This document shows positions 20,681 through 29,808 of a DNA stretch of 32,659 nucleotides, piece by piece. The notes beneath the pieces were generated by a model. It saw only the letters and a program-made list of their open reading frames with translations, was not told where the DNA came from and made no database searches. The position numbers and the translations under genes are program-made. Each line of letters opens with the position of its first letter. Position 1 is the stretch's first letter. Source of the DNA: Nodularia sp. (in: cyanobacteria) (lineage in GTDB: Bacteria; Cyanobacteriota; Cyanobacteriia; Cyanobacteriales; Nostocaceae); contig REBL01000095.1 in NCBI GenBank assembly GCA_007692755.1, forward strand, positions 1-32,659, given 5' to 3'.

Positions 20681-20835
20681 TTGCAATACTGCTAGAGTTT
20701 CCTTGCTGTGCTGATCGTCTGGCAAGGTAACTTGGCAGGGGATGAAATAACTGGAGAATCTGGGAAAACTCTTTCTCCACTCCTGACTAGTTGCGCGATT
20801 ACTTCTTCCATCTCGAAAGCAAAAAAGATAGACAC

Positions 20836-22356
20836 ATGAGTATTTCCATTAGACCTGACGAAATCAGCAGCATTATTCAGCAGCAAATCGAGCAATACGA
20901 CCAAGAAGTCAAAGTTGCTAACGTTGGTACAGTTCTCCAAGTGGGTGATGGTATCGCCCGCATCTATGGTCTGGAAAAGGCTATGGCTGGGGAACTATTA
21001 GAATTTGAAGATGGCACAATTGGCATCGCCCAGAACTTAGAAGAAGACAACGTGGGCGCAGTGCTTATGGGTCAAGGTCTGGACATTCAAGAAGGTAGCT
21101 CCGTTACCGCGACTGGTAAAATTGCCCAGGTTCCTGTGGGTGAAGCCATGATCGGACGGGTAGTTGATGCCTTGGGTCGTGCTATCGACGGTAAAGGTGA
21201 TATTAACACGACAGAAAGTCGTTTGATTGAATCTGCCGCACCTGGTATCATCGCTCGTCGGTCTGTACACGAACCCATGCAAACTGGGATTACAGCTATT
21301 GACTCGATGATTCCTGTAGGCCGTGGTCAACGGGAATTGATCATTGGTGACCGTCAAACAGGTAAAACCGCGATCGCCATTGACACCATCATCAACCAAA
21401 AAGGTGAAGATGTAGTTTGTGTCTACGTTGCCATTGGTCAAAAAGCATCCACCGTTGCTAACGTGGTGCAAACCCTACAAGAAAAAGGCGCAATGGACTA
21501 CACAGTAGTCGTTGCCGCTAGTGCCAGTGAACCAGCTACCCTCCAATACCTAGCACCTTACACCGGAGCCAGCATCGCTGAGTACTTTATGTACAAAGGC
21601 AAAGCTACCTTGGTGATTTATGATGACCTTTCCAAGCAAGCCCAAGCTTATCGCCAAATGTCCTTGCTGCTACGTCGTCCACCAGGACGGGAAGCATATC
21701 CTGGAGATGTATTCTACATTCACTCCCGCTTATTGGAACGCGCCGCTAAGTTAAGTGACGAATTGGGTAAAGGTAGCATGACTGCCCTACCAATCATCGA
21801 AACCCAAGCTGGTGACGTTTCGGCATACATCCCCACCAACGTAATTTCTATTACCGACGGTCAAATCTTCCTTTCTTCTGACCTATTCAACGCTGGTATT
21901 CGTCCGGCTGTAAACCCTGGTATTTCGGTATCACGTGTGGGTTCGGCGGCGCAAACCAAGGCGATGAAAAAAGTTGCCGGTAAGATTAAATTGGAACTAG
22001 CACAATTTGACGACCTGCAAGCCTTCGCCCAATTTGCTTCTGACTTAGACAAAACCACTCAAGACCAATTGGCACGGGGTCAACGGTTACGGGAACTACT
22101 TAAGCAGCCACAAAATGCTCCTCTAGCAGTATATGAGCAAGTAGCAATTCTGTATGCGGGTATTAACGGTTACTTGGATGATGTTCCTGTAGAAAAAGTA
22201 ACTACCTTCACCAAAGGTCTGCGGGAATTCTTAAAAACCGGCAAACCTGAATACAGCCAAGCCGTACAAACCAAGAAGGTTATGGGTGACGAAGAAGAAA
22301 AAGCCTTGAAGGAAGCGCTAACTGAATTCAAACAGACCTTCAAAGCAACAGCGTAA
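20836..22356 (+). CDS. atpA: ATP synthase F1 subunit alpha
   Basis: A 506-residue alpha subunit; the ATG at 20836 ([14 protein letters not shown]) gives the standard N-terminus, so a longer TTG-started frame is not used. The Walker A motif GDRQTGKT is at 171-178, and the family signature around [17 protein letters not shown] is present at the nucleotide-binding interface. It forms the non-catalytic nucleotide sites of the alpha3beta3 head. The catalytic beta subunit is not in this window, as is usual in cyanobacteria where atpB/atpE (beta/epsilon) form a separate operon. Confidence 0.98.
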   Translation: MSISIRPDEISSIIQQQIEQYDQEVKVANVGTVLQVGDGIARIYGLEKAMAGELLEFEDGTIGIAQNLEEDNVGAVLMGQGLDIQEGSSVTATGKIAQVPVGEAMIGRVVDALGRAIDGKGDINTTESRLIESAAPGIIARRSVHEPMQTGITAIDSMIPVGRGQRELIIGDRQTGKTAIAIDTIINQKGEDVVCVYVAIGQKASTVANVVQTLQEKGAMDYTVVVAASASEPATLQYLAPYTGASIAEYFMYKGKATLVIYDDLSKQAQAYRQMSLLLRRPPGREAYPGDVFYIHSRLLERAAKLSDELGKGSMTALPIIETQAGDVSAYIPTNVISITDGQIFLSSDLFNAGIRPAVNPGISVSRVGSAAQTKAMKKVAGKIKLELAQFDDLQAFAQFASDLDKTTQDQLARGQRLRELLKQPQNAPLAVYEQVAILYAGINGYLDDVPVEKVTTFTKGLREFLKTGKPEYSQAVQTKKVMGDEEEKALKEALTEFKQTFKATA

Positions 22357-22390
22357 TTAGTCATTACCCTTCGACTACGCTCAGGGTTAA

Positions 22391-22411
22391 GTCATTGGTC
22401 ATTAGTCATTG
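22391..22411. repeat. heptanucleotide repeat (GTCATTR x3)
   Basis: Three 7-base units GTCATTG, GTCATTA and GTCATTG between the alpha and gamma genes. They directly follow a dispersed hairpin-like element with ends CCCT and AGGG (22367-22386). Confidence 0.65.
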
Positions 22412-22470
22412 GGAAAGTCTTAATGGCTATTGACTGTTGACAATTGACAAAGGACTCAGAACTTAAAAAT

Positions 22471-23418
22471 ATGGCTAATCTCAAAGCAATTCGCGATCGC
22501 ATTCAGTCGGTCAAAAACACCAAGAAAATCACAGAAGCCATGCGGCTGGTTGCAGCTGCTAGGGTACGTCGCGCCCAAGAACAGGTAACTGCGACTCGTC
22601 CCTTTGCCGACCGCTTGGCAGAAGTCCTGTATGGTTTGCAAACTCGCCTCCGGTTTGAAGATGTAGACCTACCACTACTGAAAAAACGGGAAGTTAAAAC
22701 AGTTGGGCTGTTGGTAATTTCCGGCGACCGGGGTTTATGTGGCGGTTACAACAGTAACGTCATCCGTCGTGCCGAAAATCGCGCCAAAGAACTGCAAGCA
22801 GAAGGCGTAAATTACAAATACGTACTGGTGGGACGTAAAGCCATCCAGTATTTCCAACGTCGTGAACAACCAATTGACGGTACTTATAGCGGCTTAGAGC
22901 AAATTCCTACAGCTACAGAAGCTAGAGAAATTGCCGATCAACTACTTTCCTTATTTCTATCGGAAAGTGTGGATCGGATTGAGTTAATCTATACCAAATT
23001 CGTCTCCTTGGTTAGCTCCCGGCCTGTAGTGCAAACCCTACTTCCTTTAGATCCTCAAGGTCTAGAAGCAGCAGATGACGAAATTTTCCGCCTAACAACC
23101 CGTGGCGGTCAATTTGAAGTGGAACGGCAAAAAGTATCTCCCCCAGTTCGGGCTTTACCCCGTGACATGATTTTTGAGCAAGACCCTGTGCAAATTCTTG
23201 ATTCTTTACTCCCTCTGTATCTGAGTAATCAGCTATTGCGGGCGTTACAAGAATCAGCAGCCAGTGAACTAGCGGCACGGATGACAGCAATGAACAACGC
23301 CAGCGACAACGCCGGTGATTTGATTAAGAGTCTTTCGTTGTCTTACAACAAAGCTAGACAAGCCGCTATTACCCAAGAACTGTTAGAAGTTGTGGGTGGT
23401 GCTGAAGCACTAACTTAG
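22471..23418 (+). CDS. atpG: ATP synthase F1 subunit gamma (cyanobacterial name atpC)
   Basis: A 315-residue central-shaft subunit; ATG 22471 ([20 protein letters not shown]) gives the normal start, so an upstream in-frame TTG is not used. The N- and C-terminal helices that form the coiled-coil rotor are intact (ending [26 protein letters not shown]). An insert at about 195-230 is the photosynthetic gamma insertion, but it lacks the two regulatory cysteines of chloroplasts, as expected for cyanobacteria. Last gene of the operon, followed by a strong terminator. Confidence 0.98.
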   Translation: MANLKAIRDRIQSVKNTKKITEAMRLVAAARVRRAQEQVTATRPFADRLAEVLYGLQTRLRFEDVDLPLLKKREVKTVGLLVISGDRGLCGGYNSNVIRRAENRAKELQAEGVNYKYVLVGRKAIQYFQRREQPIDGTYSGLEQIPTATEAREIADQLLSLFLSESVDRIELIYTKFVSLVSSRPVVQTLLPLDPQGLEAADDEIFRLTTRGGQFEVERQKVSPPVRALPRDMIFEQDPVQILDSLLPLYLSNQLLRALQESAASELAARMTAMNNASDNAGDLIKSLSLSYNKARQAAITQELLEVVGGAEALT

Positions 23419-23969
23419 GGAATTGCTAATTGTTTAGTAGTGATAAATAGCTAATTGCTAGTTGTATTAAAAATTAGCAATTGGCTATTTTTGATATTTG
23501 GGGTTTTTTCTAGGCAAGTTAGTTGCTTCCAGCTATCACCTATCACTTATCTAAAATTGTTGACGGTGCGTTGCGCTACGCGATAACACATCCTACGCTT
23601 CATTTGTATTTACAAAGTTATAAATATTTGAGCCTACCTATTTAAAGGATCAAGCCGAAGGAGTTCTATAGCTTCCCCAAATTTTTACACTTTGATAAAT
23701 TTGCTTGAGTTATACTTTGGTGACAGATCGACAATTGCTTGCTCTGTGAATGAATAGTCAAATAAGAATAGAGGCTATGATGAGGCTGTAGAGTTGATTA
23801 AGGAGTAAGTTATTGCCATAAATAAATTAATTTTTACATAGGTTGGTCTTTGCCAGCTATAATCATGATCCAAAATTGGATATGTTGAATTACACAAACA
23901 TCAGCGGTCTGGATTGCCGCTACCAATGCTGCCCTTGAAAATTGCCAATCGCTGATCACTGCGAACACT
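23419..23969. other. intergenic region after the atp operon
   Basis: 551 bases. The first ~80 contain the atp terminator. The middle contains a GCGTTGCGCTACGCG-type dispersed motif (about 23572-23586). The rest should hold the promoter of the phosphatase gene, which I could not place. No coding frame is convincing. Confidence 0.65.
23445..23495 (+). terminator. Rho-independent terminator of the atp operon
   Basis: A 16-base stem (23445-23460 with 23475-23490) pairs throughout with one G-U wobble, around a 14-base loop. It is followed by TTTTGATATTTGGGG and a run of six T. It begins 27 bases after the gamma stop codon. Confidence 0.8.
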
Positions 23970-26231
23970 ATGGAAAATGATGCGGCAACGCTCTACTGCC
24001 CAAATGAAGCTTGTCTGGCTGCTAACCCCTTAACTCACAAGTTTTGCCAGCGATGCTCTACACCCCTACCCAAACGTTACCTGTGGGCTGTAGGGGATGG
24101 CTTGAGTATGGGTAGCCCTGGAGATGTATTAGCCGATCGCTATTTGGTAATTAGTAAATCTGTGGTTTTAGATCAGAAGCCGGGATTACTACCCCAATCA
24201 CCTGAATTAGATAATCTACAGGGTATCAAGGCTTATTTAAGACTAATACCTTATAGCTTAAACGTACCACAGGTATATGGCATACTTCCTCTACCTGAAG
24301 GACAAGCTTCGGCTACCCTCAACCCAGGGTCTCACAAAGAAATCTTACTTTTAGAACAGCCACCTTTGTTTGCAGATAGTTCAGGACTACAAGTGCAGCT
24401 ATGTAGCCAGTTAAACATTGCTTGGCGCGATGCGACATCAATGCGTCAACTTAATTGGCTATGGCAGATAGCAAATTTGTGGCAACCTTTGAAGAGTGAA
24501 GGAGTGGCTACTAGTTTAATCGATCCTCATATACTCCGGGTAGAAGGATCATTAGTTCGCTTGTTAGAACTACGTTTTGACGCTTCAACAGCCCCAGAAT
24601 TGCCTCAATTAGGTGCATTTTGGCAAAAATTACAGTCAGAGTCTAAACCAGCTATAGCTGAATTTGTGCGCCAAGTTAGTAACTTTCTAATTCAGGGAAA
24701 GATTAGTTCATCGGAAATACTCATTGCAGTTTTAGATCAAGGTCTGGCAGAATTAGGACGCTCACAAACTCCTACTATAAAAATTGTCACTAAAACAGAT
24801 ACTGGGCCGAGTCGTCAGCGTAACGAAGATGCCTGCTACCCTGCCAGTGGCACAGTTTTGAGCAAACCACCACAGCCATCAGCCTTAGCCATTGTCTGTG
24901 ACGGTATTGGCGGACACCAAGGAGGCAATGTTGCCTCTAATTTAGCGATTGAAACAATTCATCAGCAGATACAGCAACTCACAAAGGTTCCTTATGATCA
25001 CATTGAACCTTCATTACTGCTGGCTGATTTAGATAATGCCGCAGCAATTGCTAATGACAGAATTAGCCAACGTAATGACAGCGAAAATCGCCAAGCGCGT
25101 CAACGGATGGGTACAACCTTAGTGATGGCGTTGCCTATTGCCCACGAAATGTACATTACTCACGTTGGAGATAGTCGTGCCTACTGGATTACACGCCACG
25201 GTTGTTATCAGGTGACTCTGGATGATGATGTGGCTTCTCGTGAGGTTCGACTCGGCTATGCGATCTATCGTGAAGCTGTGCAACAGGGCGGTGCTGGTTC
25301 TCTGGTGCAGGCTTTAGGAATGAGTCCTAGTAATTCATTACATCCTACTTCCCAGAGGTTTATCCTTGATGAAGATGCGATATTTTTGCTGACTTCAGAT
25401 GGATTGAGTGATTTTGATCGTGTGGAGGATTATTGGGAAACAGAAATTTTACCAGTTCTTCATGGTGAAGATGATATAGTCCAGGTCGCTGATAAATTGG
25501 TGGAACTGGCTAACACCAGAAATGGTCATGATAATGTGACGTTGGCATTATTACACTATAAAGTTAAATATCGCGAACCAGAATCAACTCTCAAAGCAGT
25601 TATTCCCGATATTTCCTCGCTGTCACCTGCAATTGCTGTCACTCAAGGGTTGCAACCTACATTACTAGAAGGTAGCCCTAACAAAAAAACGAAAATCATC
25701 CCCGAAAATCAGCCCCCTGCAATTGCTAAACTGCCATTAAATTTAATAGTTCCCTTGGTGCTGGTTGTCTTAGCTGGTTCACTAGGATACTTGATGATGC
25801 AAATGCGATCGCGTAGCATCTCCCAAGAAGAATCGCCTTCAAGTCTTCTTCCTACTACAACAATACCGCCAACTGTGAATACTCCAGTCACAGAGCCGCT
25901 GGAGAATCTTCAGCCTGGATCGGTGATTAGAAGCGACAGTGACGTTACCTTGAACGAAATTAATTTTTCCCCTAATAGTTATTGGGAAGTTATCGATATA
26001 CAACCAAATCCTCAACCAGCTACAGGCGATTTATTAGTAAATCTACGGCTTTGCTCCACAACTACCGAACCTTTACCGTTAGTAGAAACACAAGCACCGA
26101 TAAGATTGTCTCAACTGCAAAGTATTGAAGTCTCTGTCTTGCCATCAAACGCAGAAAACCCCTGTAATCCGGTTACTAACCAAACATCTGCACCAAATGA
26201 TGACATTCCAAGTCAGTCAGATCCTCAATAA
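23970..26231 (+). CDS. zinc-ribbon / PP2C-type Ser/Thr phosphatase with one membrane segment
   Basis: A 753-residue multidomain protein. Cys10, Cys15, Cys26 and Cys29 form an N-terminal zinc ribbon. Residues about 48-260 are weakly like a degenerate protein-kinase fold (DVLADRYLV near the start; SLIDPHILRVEGSLVRLLEL in the catalytic-loop position), with no catalytic residues visible; this is a tentative reading. Residues about 272-530 form a complete PP2C phosphatase with RNED (284-287), DGIGGH (311-316), GDSRAY (400-405), SDG (476-478) and DN (521-522) metal-ligand motifs. A membrane helix at about 589-611 is followed by a ~140-residue Pro/Ser/Thr-rich tail. The catalytic domain probably faces the cytoplasm. 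It lies on the same strand as the CHAT-FHA gene beyond the tnpB element. Confidence 0.92.
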   Translation: MENDAATLYCPNEACLAANPLTHKFCQRCSTPLPKRYLWAVGDGLSMGSPGDVLADRYLVISKSVVLDQKPGLLPQSPELDNLQGIKAYLRLIPYSLNVPQVYGILPLPEGQASATLNPGSHKEILLLEQPPLFADSSGLQVQLCSQLNIAWRDATSMRQLNWLWQIANLWQPLKSEGVATSLIDPHILRVEGSLVRLLELRFDASTAPELPQLGAFWQKLQSESKPAIAEFVRQVSNFLIQGKISSSEILIAVLDQGLAELGRSQTPTIKIVTKTDTGPSRQRNEDACYPASGTVLSKPPQPSALAIVCDGIGGHQGGNVASNLAIETIHQQIQQLTKVPYDHIEPSLLLADLDNAAAIANDRISQRNDSENRQARQRMGTTLVMALPIAHEMYITHVGDSRAYWITRHGCYQVTLDDDVASREVRLGYAIYREAVQQGGAGSLVQALGMSPSNSLHPTSQRFILDEDAIFLLTSDGLSDFDRVEDYWETEILPVLHGEDDIVQVADKLVELANTRNGHDNVTLALLHYKVKYREPESTLKAVIPDISSLSPAIAVTQGLQPTLLEGSPNKKTKIIPENQPPAIAKLPLNLIVPLVLVVLAGSLGYLMMQMRSRSISQEESPSSLLPTTTIPPTVNTPVTEPLENLQPGSVIRSDSDVTLNEINFSPNSYWEVIDIQPNPQPATGDLLVNLRLCSTTTEPLPLVETQAPIRLSQLQSIEVSVLPSNAENPCNPVTNQTSAPNDDIPSQSDPQ

Positions 26232-26257
26232 ACTGGTAAAAACCTGGAATAATACAG

Positions 26258-26420
26258 TTGACCTCTCCCCGCCATAAATGGACGGGGATTCTAAACTGTT
26301 GCTACACGTGAGGCTAAAGCCATCCCGTTTCGCTTTTTAGTTTTGGTTTCCCAGATCCGAAATCTAGTAGCAAGGGTCAAAACTTGCCTACAGACCTTGA
26401 CTAGACTTAAGCCTAATTGT
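26258..26420 (-). ncRNA. possible omega (reRNA) at the tnpB 3' end
   Basis: In TnpB systems a guide RNA is made from the 3' end of tnpB and the right end of the element, ending with a guide taken from flanking DNA. Here that region includes the conserved hairpin 26267-26287. The existence and the 5' limit of the RNA are inferred from the family; nothing in the sequence alone proves transcription. Confidence 0.3.
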
Positions 26421-27589
26421 GTCTCTACTTTGCGGAGTATATTCGCGGCTCCATTTAAATCGGCATTAATGAGTTGTCCTGTACCAGTGCGATACATTCC
26501 ACGCTGAACTCGCTTCCCTGATGGCTTCCACGTTTCGGGTTTTTCGCCGTAGGTTGGTAGAAAATCACCATCTAAAAAACTAGCCTTGCTGGTGTATGAT
26601 TCCTCAGTTTCCACAAACTTAATACCAGACTCTTCACACAACTGTTTAATTCGTGCTTTTAATTTAGCAGTAGGTATTTGCACAAAAGATTGTGTTGTCT
26701 TACCTAAATTTGCTTCTTGTCGTTGCCCCTGATTCCAGCCAAAAACAACTGTACCAATTTGATGTTTGATGCAGTGGTCAACAACTAATCTTGCCGCCTT
26801 GTTTACTGCATCTCGCATCTGTCGGTTACGTTTTTCTGTGATGTGCGCTAATTGCTCATCCCAGTATCCTTGTGGCTTGTCATTTTTCAGAGTTGCAACT
26901 CGCTTGTTGTACCACTGGTTGAGAGACTTAATTTTCCGCCCATCGACAATAAAGCTAGTCCCTACGTTCGTTACACAGCTTAACCAATTATTAATTCCTG
27001 GGTCGATAGCTAGTGTGTTTTTTGGGTAGACTTCATACTTTGGCGCTGATTCTTTTTCGTAGACCAACTCAACATAAAAACACTGATTTCTCGGCAGGAT
27101 TCGCAATTCCTTAATATTTTTAAACTGCAAGTTGGTTGGCATGGGAATTGTGAAGCTATCAAGCTTGAACCAGCGTTTTACGGTGTTTCCTAACGGAATC
27201 CTGATCTTGTCCCCTGTCAGTCTCAATGCTTGTTTGGGATAAGTCACAAGGGCATAACCGGAGCCTTTTCGATATTTGGGTAGCTGCGGTTTAAAATGCA
27301 AGTCACCTTGGCTGTACTTTTTATCTAGCTCTTGGAAAGATTTGAATGATTCAGCAACAGACCTTAATATTTGCTGCGCGGCTTGAGAATGTAGAACCTG
27401 ATAGTGCTTGTTGCTTTTGTACTCTTTTTCTAAATCGTATTTGCCAATTAACTTTTTGGTTTTGAAATATAGCTGACGAGCATAGTAGATGCCACAGTTA
27501 GTTAACTTATGGGATTGAGAACAAATGAATTCAAGTACTGCTTTCATCTCGTGATTCGGATGAATTAGATTTTGTTGACATCCGTACAT
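26291..27589 (-). CDS. tnpB: TnpB-family RNA-guided nuclease (IS605 OrfB-like), variant active site
   Basis: I start this 432-residue protein at ATG 27589 because AAGGAGGTGA lies 5 bases upstream; an in-frame TTG 12 codons earlier has no such site. Counted from that upstream TTG (residues +12), the RuvC-like motifs are DPGINN with Asp208 and INADLNGAANI with Asp389. The usual RuvC-II glutamate (as in IVIEDL) is not seen: the equivalent strand reads TVVFGWNQG. The Cys4 zinc finger is also missing and replaced by ETEESYTSKASFLDGD, with candidate glutamates 340-342. The TYGEKPETWKPSGKRVQRGMYRT region that follows is typical of a TnpB subgroup. The protein looks complete, so the altered site is probably a natural lineage feature. 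Confidence 0.88.
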   Translation of the reverse strand: MYGCQQNLIHPNHEMKAVLEFICSQSHKLTNCGIYYARQLYFKTKKLIGKYDLEKEYKSNKHYQVLHSQAAQQILRSVAESFKSFQELDKKYSQGDLHFKPQLPKYRKGSGYALVTYPKQALRLTGDKIRIPLGNTVKRWFKLDSFTIPMPTNLQFKNIKELRILPRNQCFYVELVYEKESAPKYEVYPKNTLAIDPGINNWLSCVTNVGTSFIVDGRKIKSLNQWYNKRVATLKNDKPQGYWDEQLAHITEKRNRQMRDAVNKAARLVVDHCIKHQIGTVVFGWNQGQRQEANLGKTTQSFVQIPTAKLKARIKQLCEESGIKFVETEESYTSKASFLDGDFLPTYGEKPETWKPSGKRVQRGMYRTGTGQLINADLNGAANILRKVETQLGLSLVKVCRQVLTLATRFRIWETKTKKRNGMALASRVATV

Positions 27590-27630
27590 CAGCCTCACCT
27601 CCTTGAGATATACTAACATTAACAATATGC

Positions 27631-27756
27631 TTGTCTAAGCGTAGAAGAAATCAGCTTTATTTATCTGCTGCTCAAAAAGCTCGGACTATCACTGCTTTGA
27701 TTGAAGAGTGGATAGATGGTCTTGTTCTTGAAAAAGAAAAACAGACAGCAGGTTAA
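27631..27756 (+). CDS. small basic ORF divergent from tnpB (41 residues)
   Basis: A 41-codon frame starting at TTG 27631, only 41 bases from the tnpB start and on the opposite strand. It begins SKRRRNQLYLSAAQKARTIT, then continues ALIEEWIDGLVLEKEKQTAG. A short basic strand followed by two helices recalls ribbon-helix-helix proteins found next to IS605-type tnpB genes in cyanobacteria, but it is shorter than I would expect and may carry an internal deletion. No ribosome-binding site is visible and the start codon is not ATG. It may be a remnant. Confidence 0.35.
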   Translation: MSKRRRNQLYLSAAQKARTITALIEEWIDGLVLEKEKQTAG

Positions 27757-27763
27757 AACCTGC
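27748..27763. repeat. perfect 7-bp hairpin near the left end of the tnpB element
   Basis: GCAGGTT and AACCTGC pair exactly around AA. It overlaps the end of the small ORF. It may be a subterminal structure of the insertion element. Confidence 0.5.
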
Positions 27764-27933
27764 AAAAGTCGTCTTTCATCCCCGGTATAAAGCACGGAAT
27801 ACGGCACTACGTGCCTGTTCCTCCGTAGCTCATCAGACTCCCGTTAAGTTTTTGTAATAAGCACACAAAAAAATATCAGCAAAAAAATCGTTGTTGAAAA
27901 TTATTGGTTCTCACTTTTTAGTAGATTGAATCC

Positions 27934-29499
27934 ATGCCATCCCTGAACTTGGCGATCGCCCGTCTTACCAACACTGGCACAGATAACTTCGCCATTTGGG
28001 TGGTCAAAGCTCCCTATCCCAGTGGTTATGTTTTACATGACTGTGTATGGCCAGTTGAACTCACTCAAGTTTGGCAAGAATGGCAGCAGATGTTTGCTGG
28101 CCATAGTGGTTTAGATATTTTTCCAGACTCAAAGCCACAGTCAGTTCAACCACTTGCCATCGACTTAGTTTCATCTCCTTCAGGACAGACAGCTGGTTAC
28201 AGTAGTCGTCTGATGCAACACTTGGGCATTAATCTCTGGGGTTGGATATTCGACGGGCCAATTCTTGGTAGTCTCGAACGCAGTCGGGGCATAGCTATGG
28301 GACGGTATACACGTTTGCGTTTTCGATTAGAAATTCGCGACCCGGATCTGATTGCTTTGCCTTGGGAAATTATGCAGCGCCAACCAGGGCAATCCGCAAT
28401 GTCCCTCTCTCCAGATTTGCTATTTAGTCGCACTACCAGCGAAGTTGAACCCCTGCCCTATTTGCGAACCGATCAGGCTTTAAATATTTTATTGGTTTTA
28501 GGACATGATCAAAACTTGCAATTGGCAGAAGAAGCCACTATTTTAGAAAAAATTTTGGCAAGTAGCAATTCTCAGGAATATGCTCCCTGTACAGTCAAAA
28601 CACTCCTGCAACCAACACCACAGGAATTAATTCAAGAGTTAGAAACCGCAGCGTATAATGTTTTCTTTTATGCTGGTCATGGACTACCAGGCCCAGATGG
28701 AGGGTTATTCTTTTTGCGACCGGGTATGACACTCAATGGGATTGAATTAGCACAAGTATTAACTCGGAGTGGGTTAAAATTAGCGGTTTTTAATGCTTGT
28801 TGGGGCGCACAACCGGCTGCGATTCATCACCAAGCTATTCCCGCTAGCAGTTTGGCAGAAGTGTTGATCCGTCATGGTGTACCTGCGGTTTTAGGAATGC
28901 GTGATCAAATTGCTGACCACGAAAGTCACAGTTTTATTCAAACTTTTACTGAGGCTTTGCGATCGCGTAAATCAATTGATGAGGCAGTTGCTGAAGCTAG
29001 GCAAGAACTGTTAACACTATATAAGTTCAATCAACTTGCTTGGACTTTGCCTGTTCTTTATCTGCATCCGGATTTTGATGGTGAACTGATTAAAACTTCT
29101 GATGAAGGAATTACTGAATTACCAGATAATGTCATCTCCAATATAAATTCCCAGCTTCCTATCGCTTTCTTGCGATCGCTTTCATCAGGAGGACACACTT
29201 GGATACTACGATCTGGAGTTACCCGCATCGGTCGTACGAAAGATAATGATGTTGTGATCCCAGAACCTTCGGTTTCTAAGCGTCACGCCGAAATTTTATG
29301 TCGTAGTACTCTGACTGGTACTACCTCCGTGAGAACTTATTATTTGCAAGATTTCTCTACCTACGGCACAACTTGGTGTTTAGGTGTTAACGGTTGGCAA
29401 CAAATCCTCCGTGAGGAAGTTCCCTTAAAATCGGGAATGCAGTTAAAGTTTGGCAGTTCGAGAGGTGAAATTTTGCAGTTTGTGATTGAAGATTCTTAG
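27934..29499 (+). CDS. CHAT-domain protease-like protein with C-terminal FHA domain
   Basis: A 521-residue soluble protein. Residues about 90-385 contain a CHAT (caspase-like) domain, with the catalytic dyad His249 in YAGHG and Cys289 in NACWG both present, so it should be an active cysteine peptidase of the caspase-like fold. Residues about 415-520 are an FHA domain: IGR (432-434), SKRH (448-451) and the DFSTYGTT strand are the phosphothreonine-binding positions. Residues 1-85 are of unknown function. The FHA domain implies recruitment to phosphothreonine proteins. The gene lies directly after the tnpB element, downstream of the PP2C phosphatase. What it cleaves is unknown. Confidence 0.92.
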   Translation: MPSLNLAIARLTNTGTDNFAIWVVKAPYPSGYVLHDCVWPVELTQVWQEWQQMFAGHSGLDIFPDSKPQSVQPLAIDLVSSPSGQTAGYSSRLMQHLGINLWGWIFDGPILGSLERSRGIAMGRYTRLRFRLEIRDPDLIALPWEIMQRQPGQSAMSLSPDLLFSRTTSEVEPLPYLRTDQALNILLVLGHDQNLQLAEEATILEKILASSNSQEYAPCTVKTLLQPTPQELIQELETAAYNVFFYAGHGLPGPDGGLFFLRPGMTLNGIELAQVLTRSGLKLAVFNACWGAQPAAIHHQAIPASSLAEVLIRHGVPAVLGMRDQIADHESHSFIQTFTEALRSRKSIDEAVAEARQELLTLYKFNQLAWTLPVLYLHPDFDGELIKTSDEGITELPDNVISNINSQLPIAFLRSLSSGGHTWILRSGVTRIGRTKDNDVVIPEPSVSKRHAEILCRSTLTGTTSVRTYYLQDFSTYGTTWCLGVNGWQQILREEVPLKSGMQLKFGSSRGEILQFVIEDS

Positions 29500-29808
29500 A
29501 GATTGGGACTGGGCTTGCCGTTAGCGTTCGCGAAGCGTCTACCCTGGGAAGAAGCTGACCGAAGAGTAGGGAAATGGGGACTTTTTAAAACTTTTGACTC
29601 CTCCACAAGACACTACGCAGTCAGCCCAGCTATGCCCTTCAGGGCTTGAGGAATTTGCTCAGGGTAAATTTTTGACTTTTGCCCTGCGTTACTACGGCAA
29701 CCGCCAAAGTCTATTTTCAACCTGAGATAAAATTAATTGTTTTGCGGAAATTTAATTTGGGCAGTTGTAGCTTTCAATATTGCTAAATCATTAATCAGGA
29801 GACAACAA
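29500..29808. other. intergenic region with dispersed cyanobacterial repeats
   Basis: 309 bases. It contains a GCGTTCGCGAAGCGTC palindromic motif of the kind dispersed in Nostoc genomes (about 29524-29539), and a pair CCCTGGGA / AGAGTAGGG just after it. No coding frame is supported in the first 300 bases. An upstream TTG frame joined to the next gene is not used. Confidence 0.55.

Larger units (their letters stand above)
26258..27850 (-). mobile_element. IS200/IS605-type element carrying tnpB only (IS1341-like)
   Basis: The right end is marked by a hairpin at 26267-26287 (CCCCG...CGGGG arms with an inner CCAT/ATGG pair) and a GTCAA end at about 26258, 30 bases after the phosphatase stop. This is the typical subterminal hairpin of the family. 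The left end is less certain: hairpins at 27748-27763 (GCAGGTT/AACCTGC) and 27796-27821 (GGCAC-TAC-GTGCC core) lie in the expected place, and I set the boundary at about 27850. No tnpA is present, so transposition would need a TnpA in trans. Confidence 0.55.

Noticed and set aside
21037..21471. 144-codon minus-strand frame inside atpA
   Set aside because: It is a shadow of the conserved alpha-subunit reading frame, with no recognisable protein features.
27796..27850. Possible tRNA fragment (TCCGTAGCTCA motif)
   Set aside because: There is no acceptor stem, anticodon arm or T-loop in the right places; the motif is short and better explained as part of the insertion element's end.
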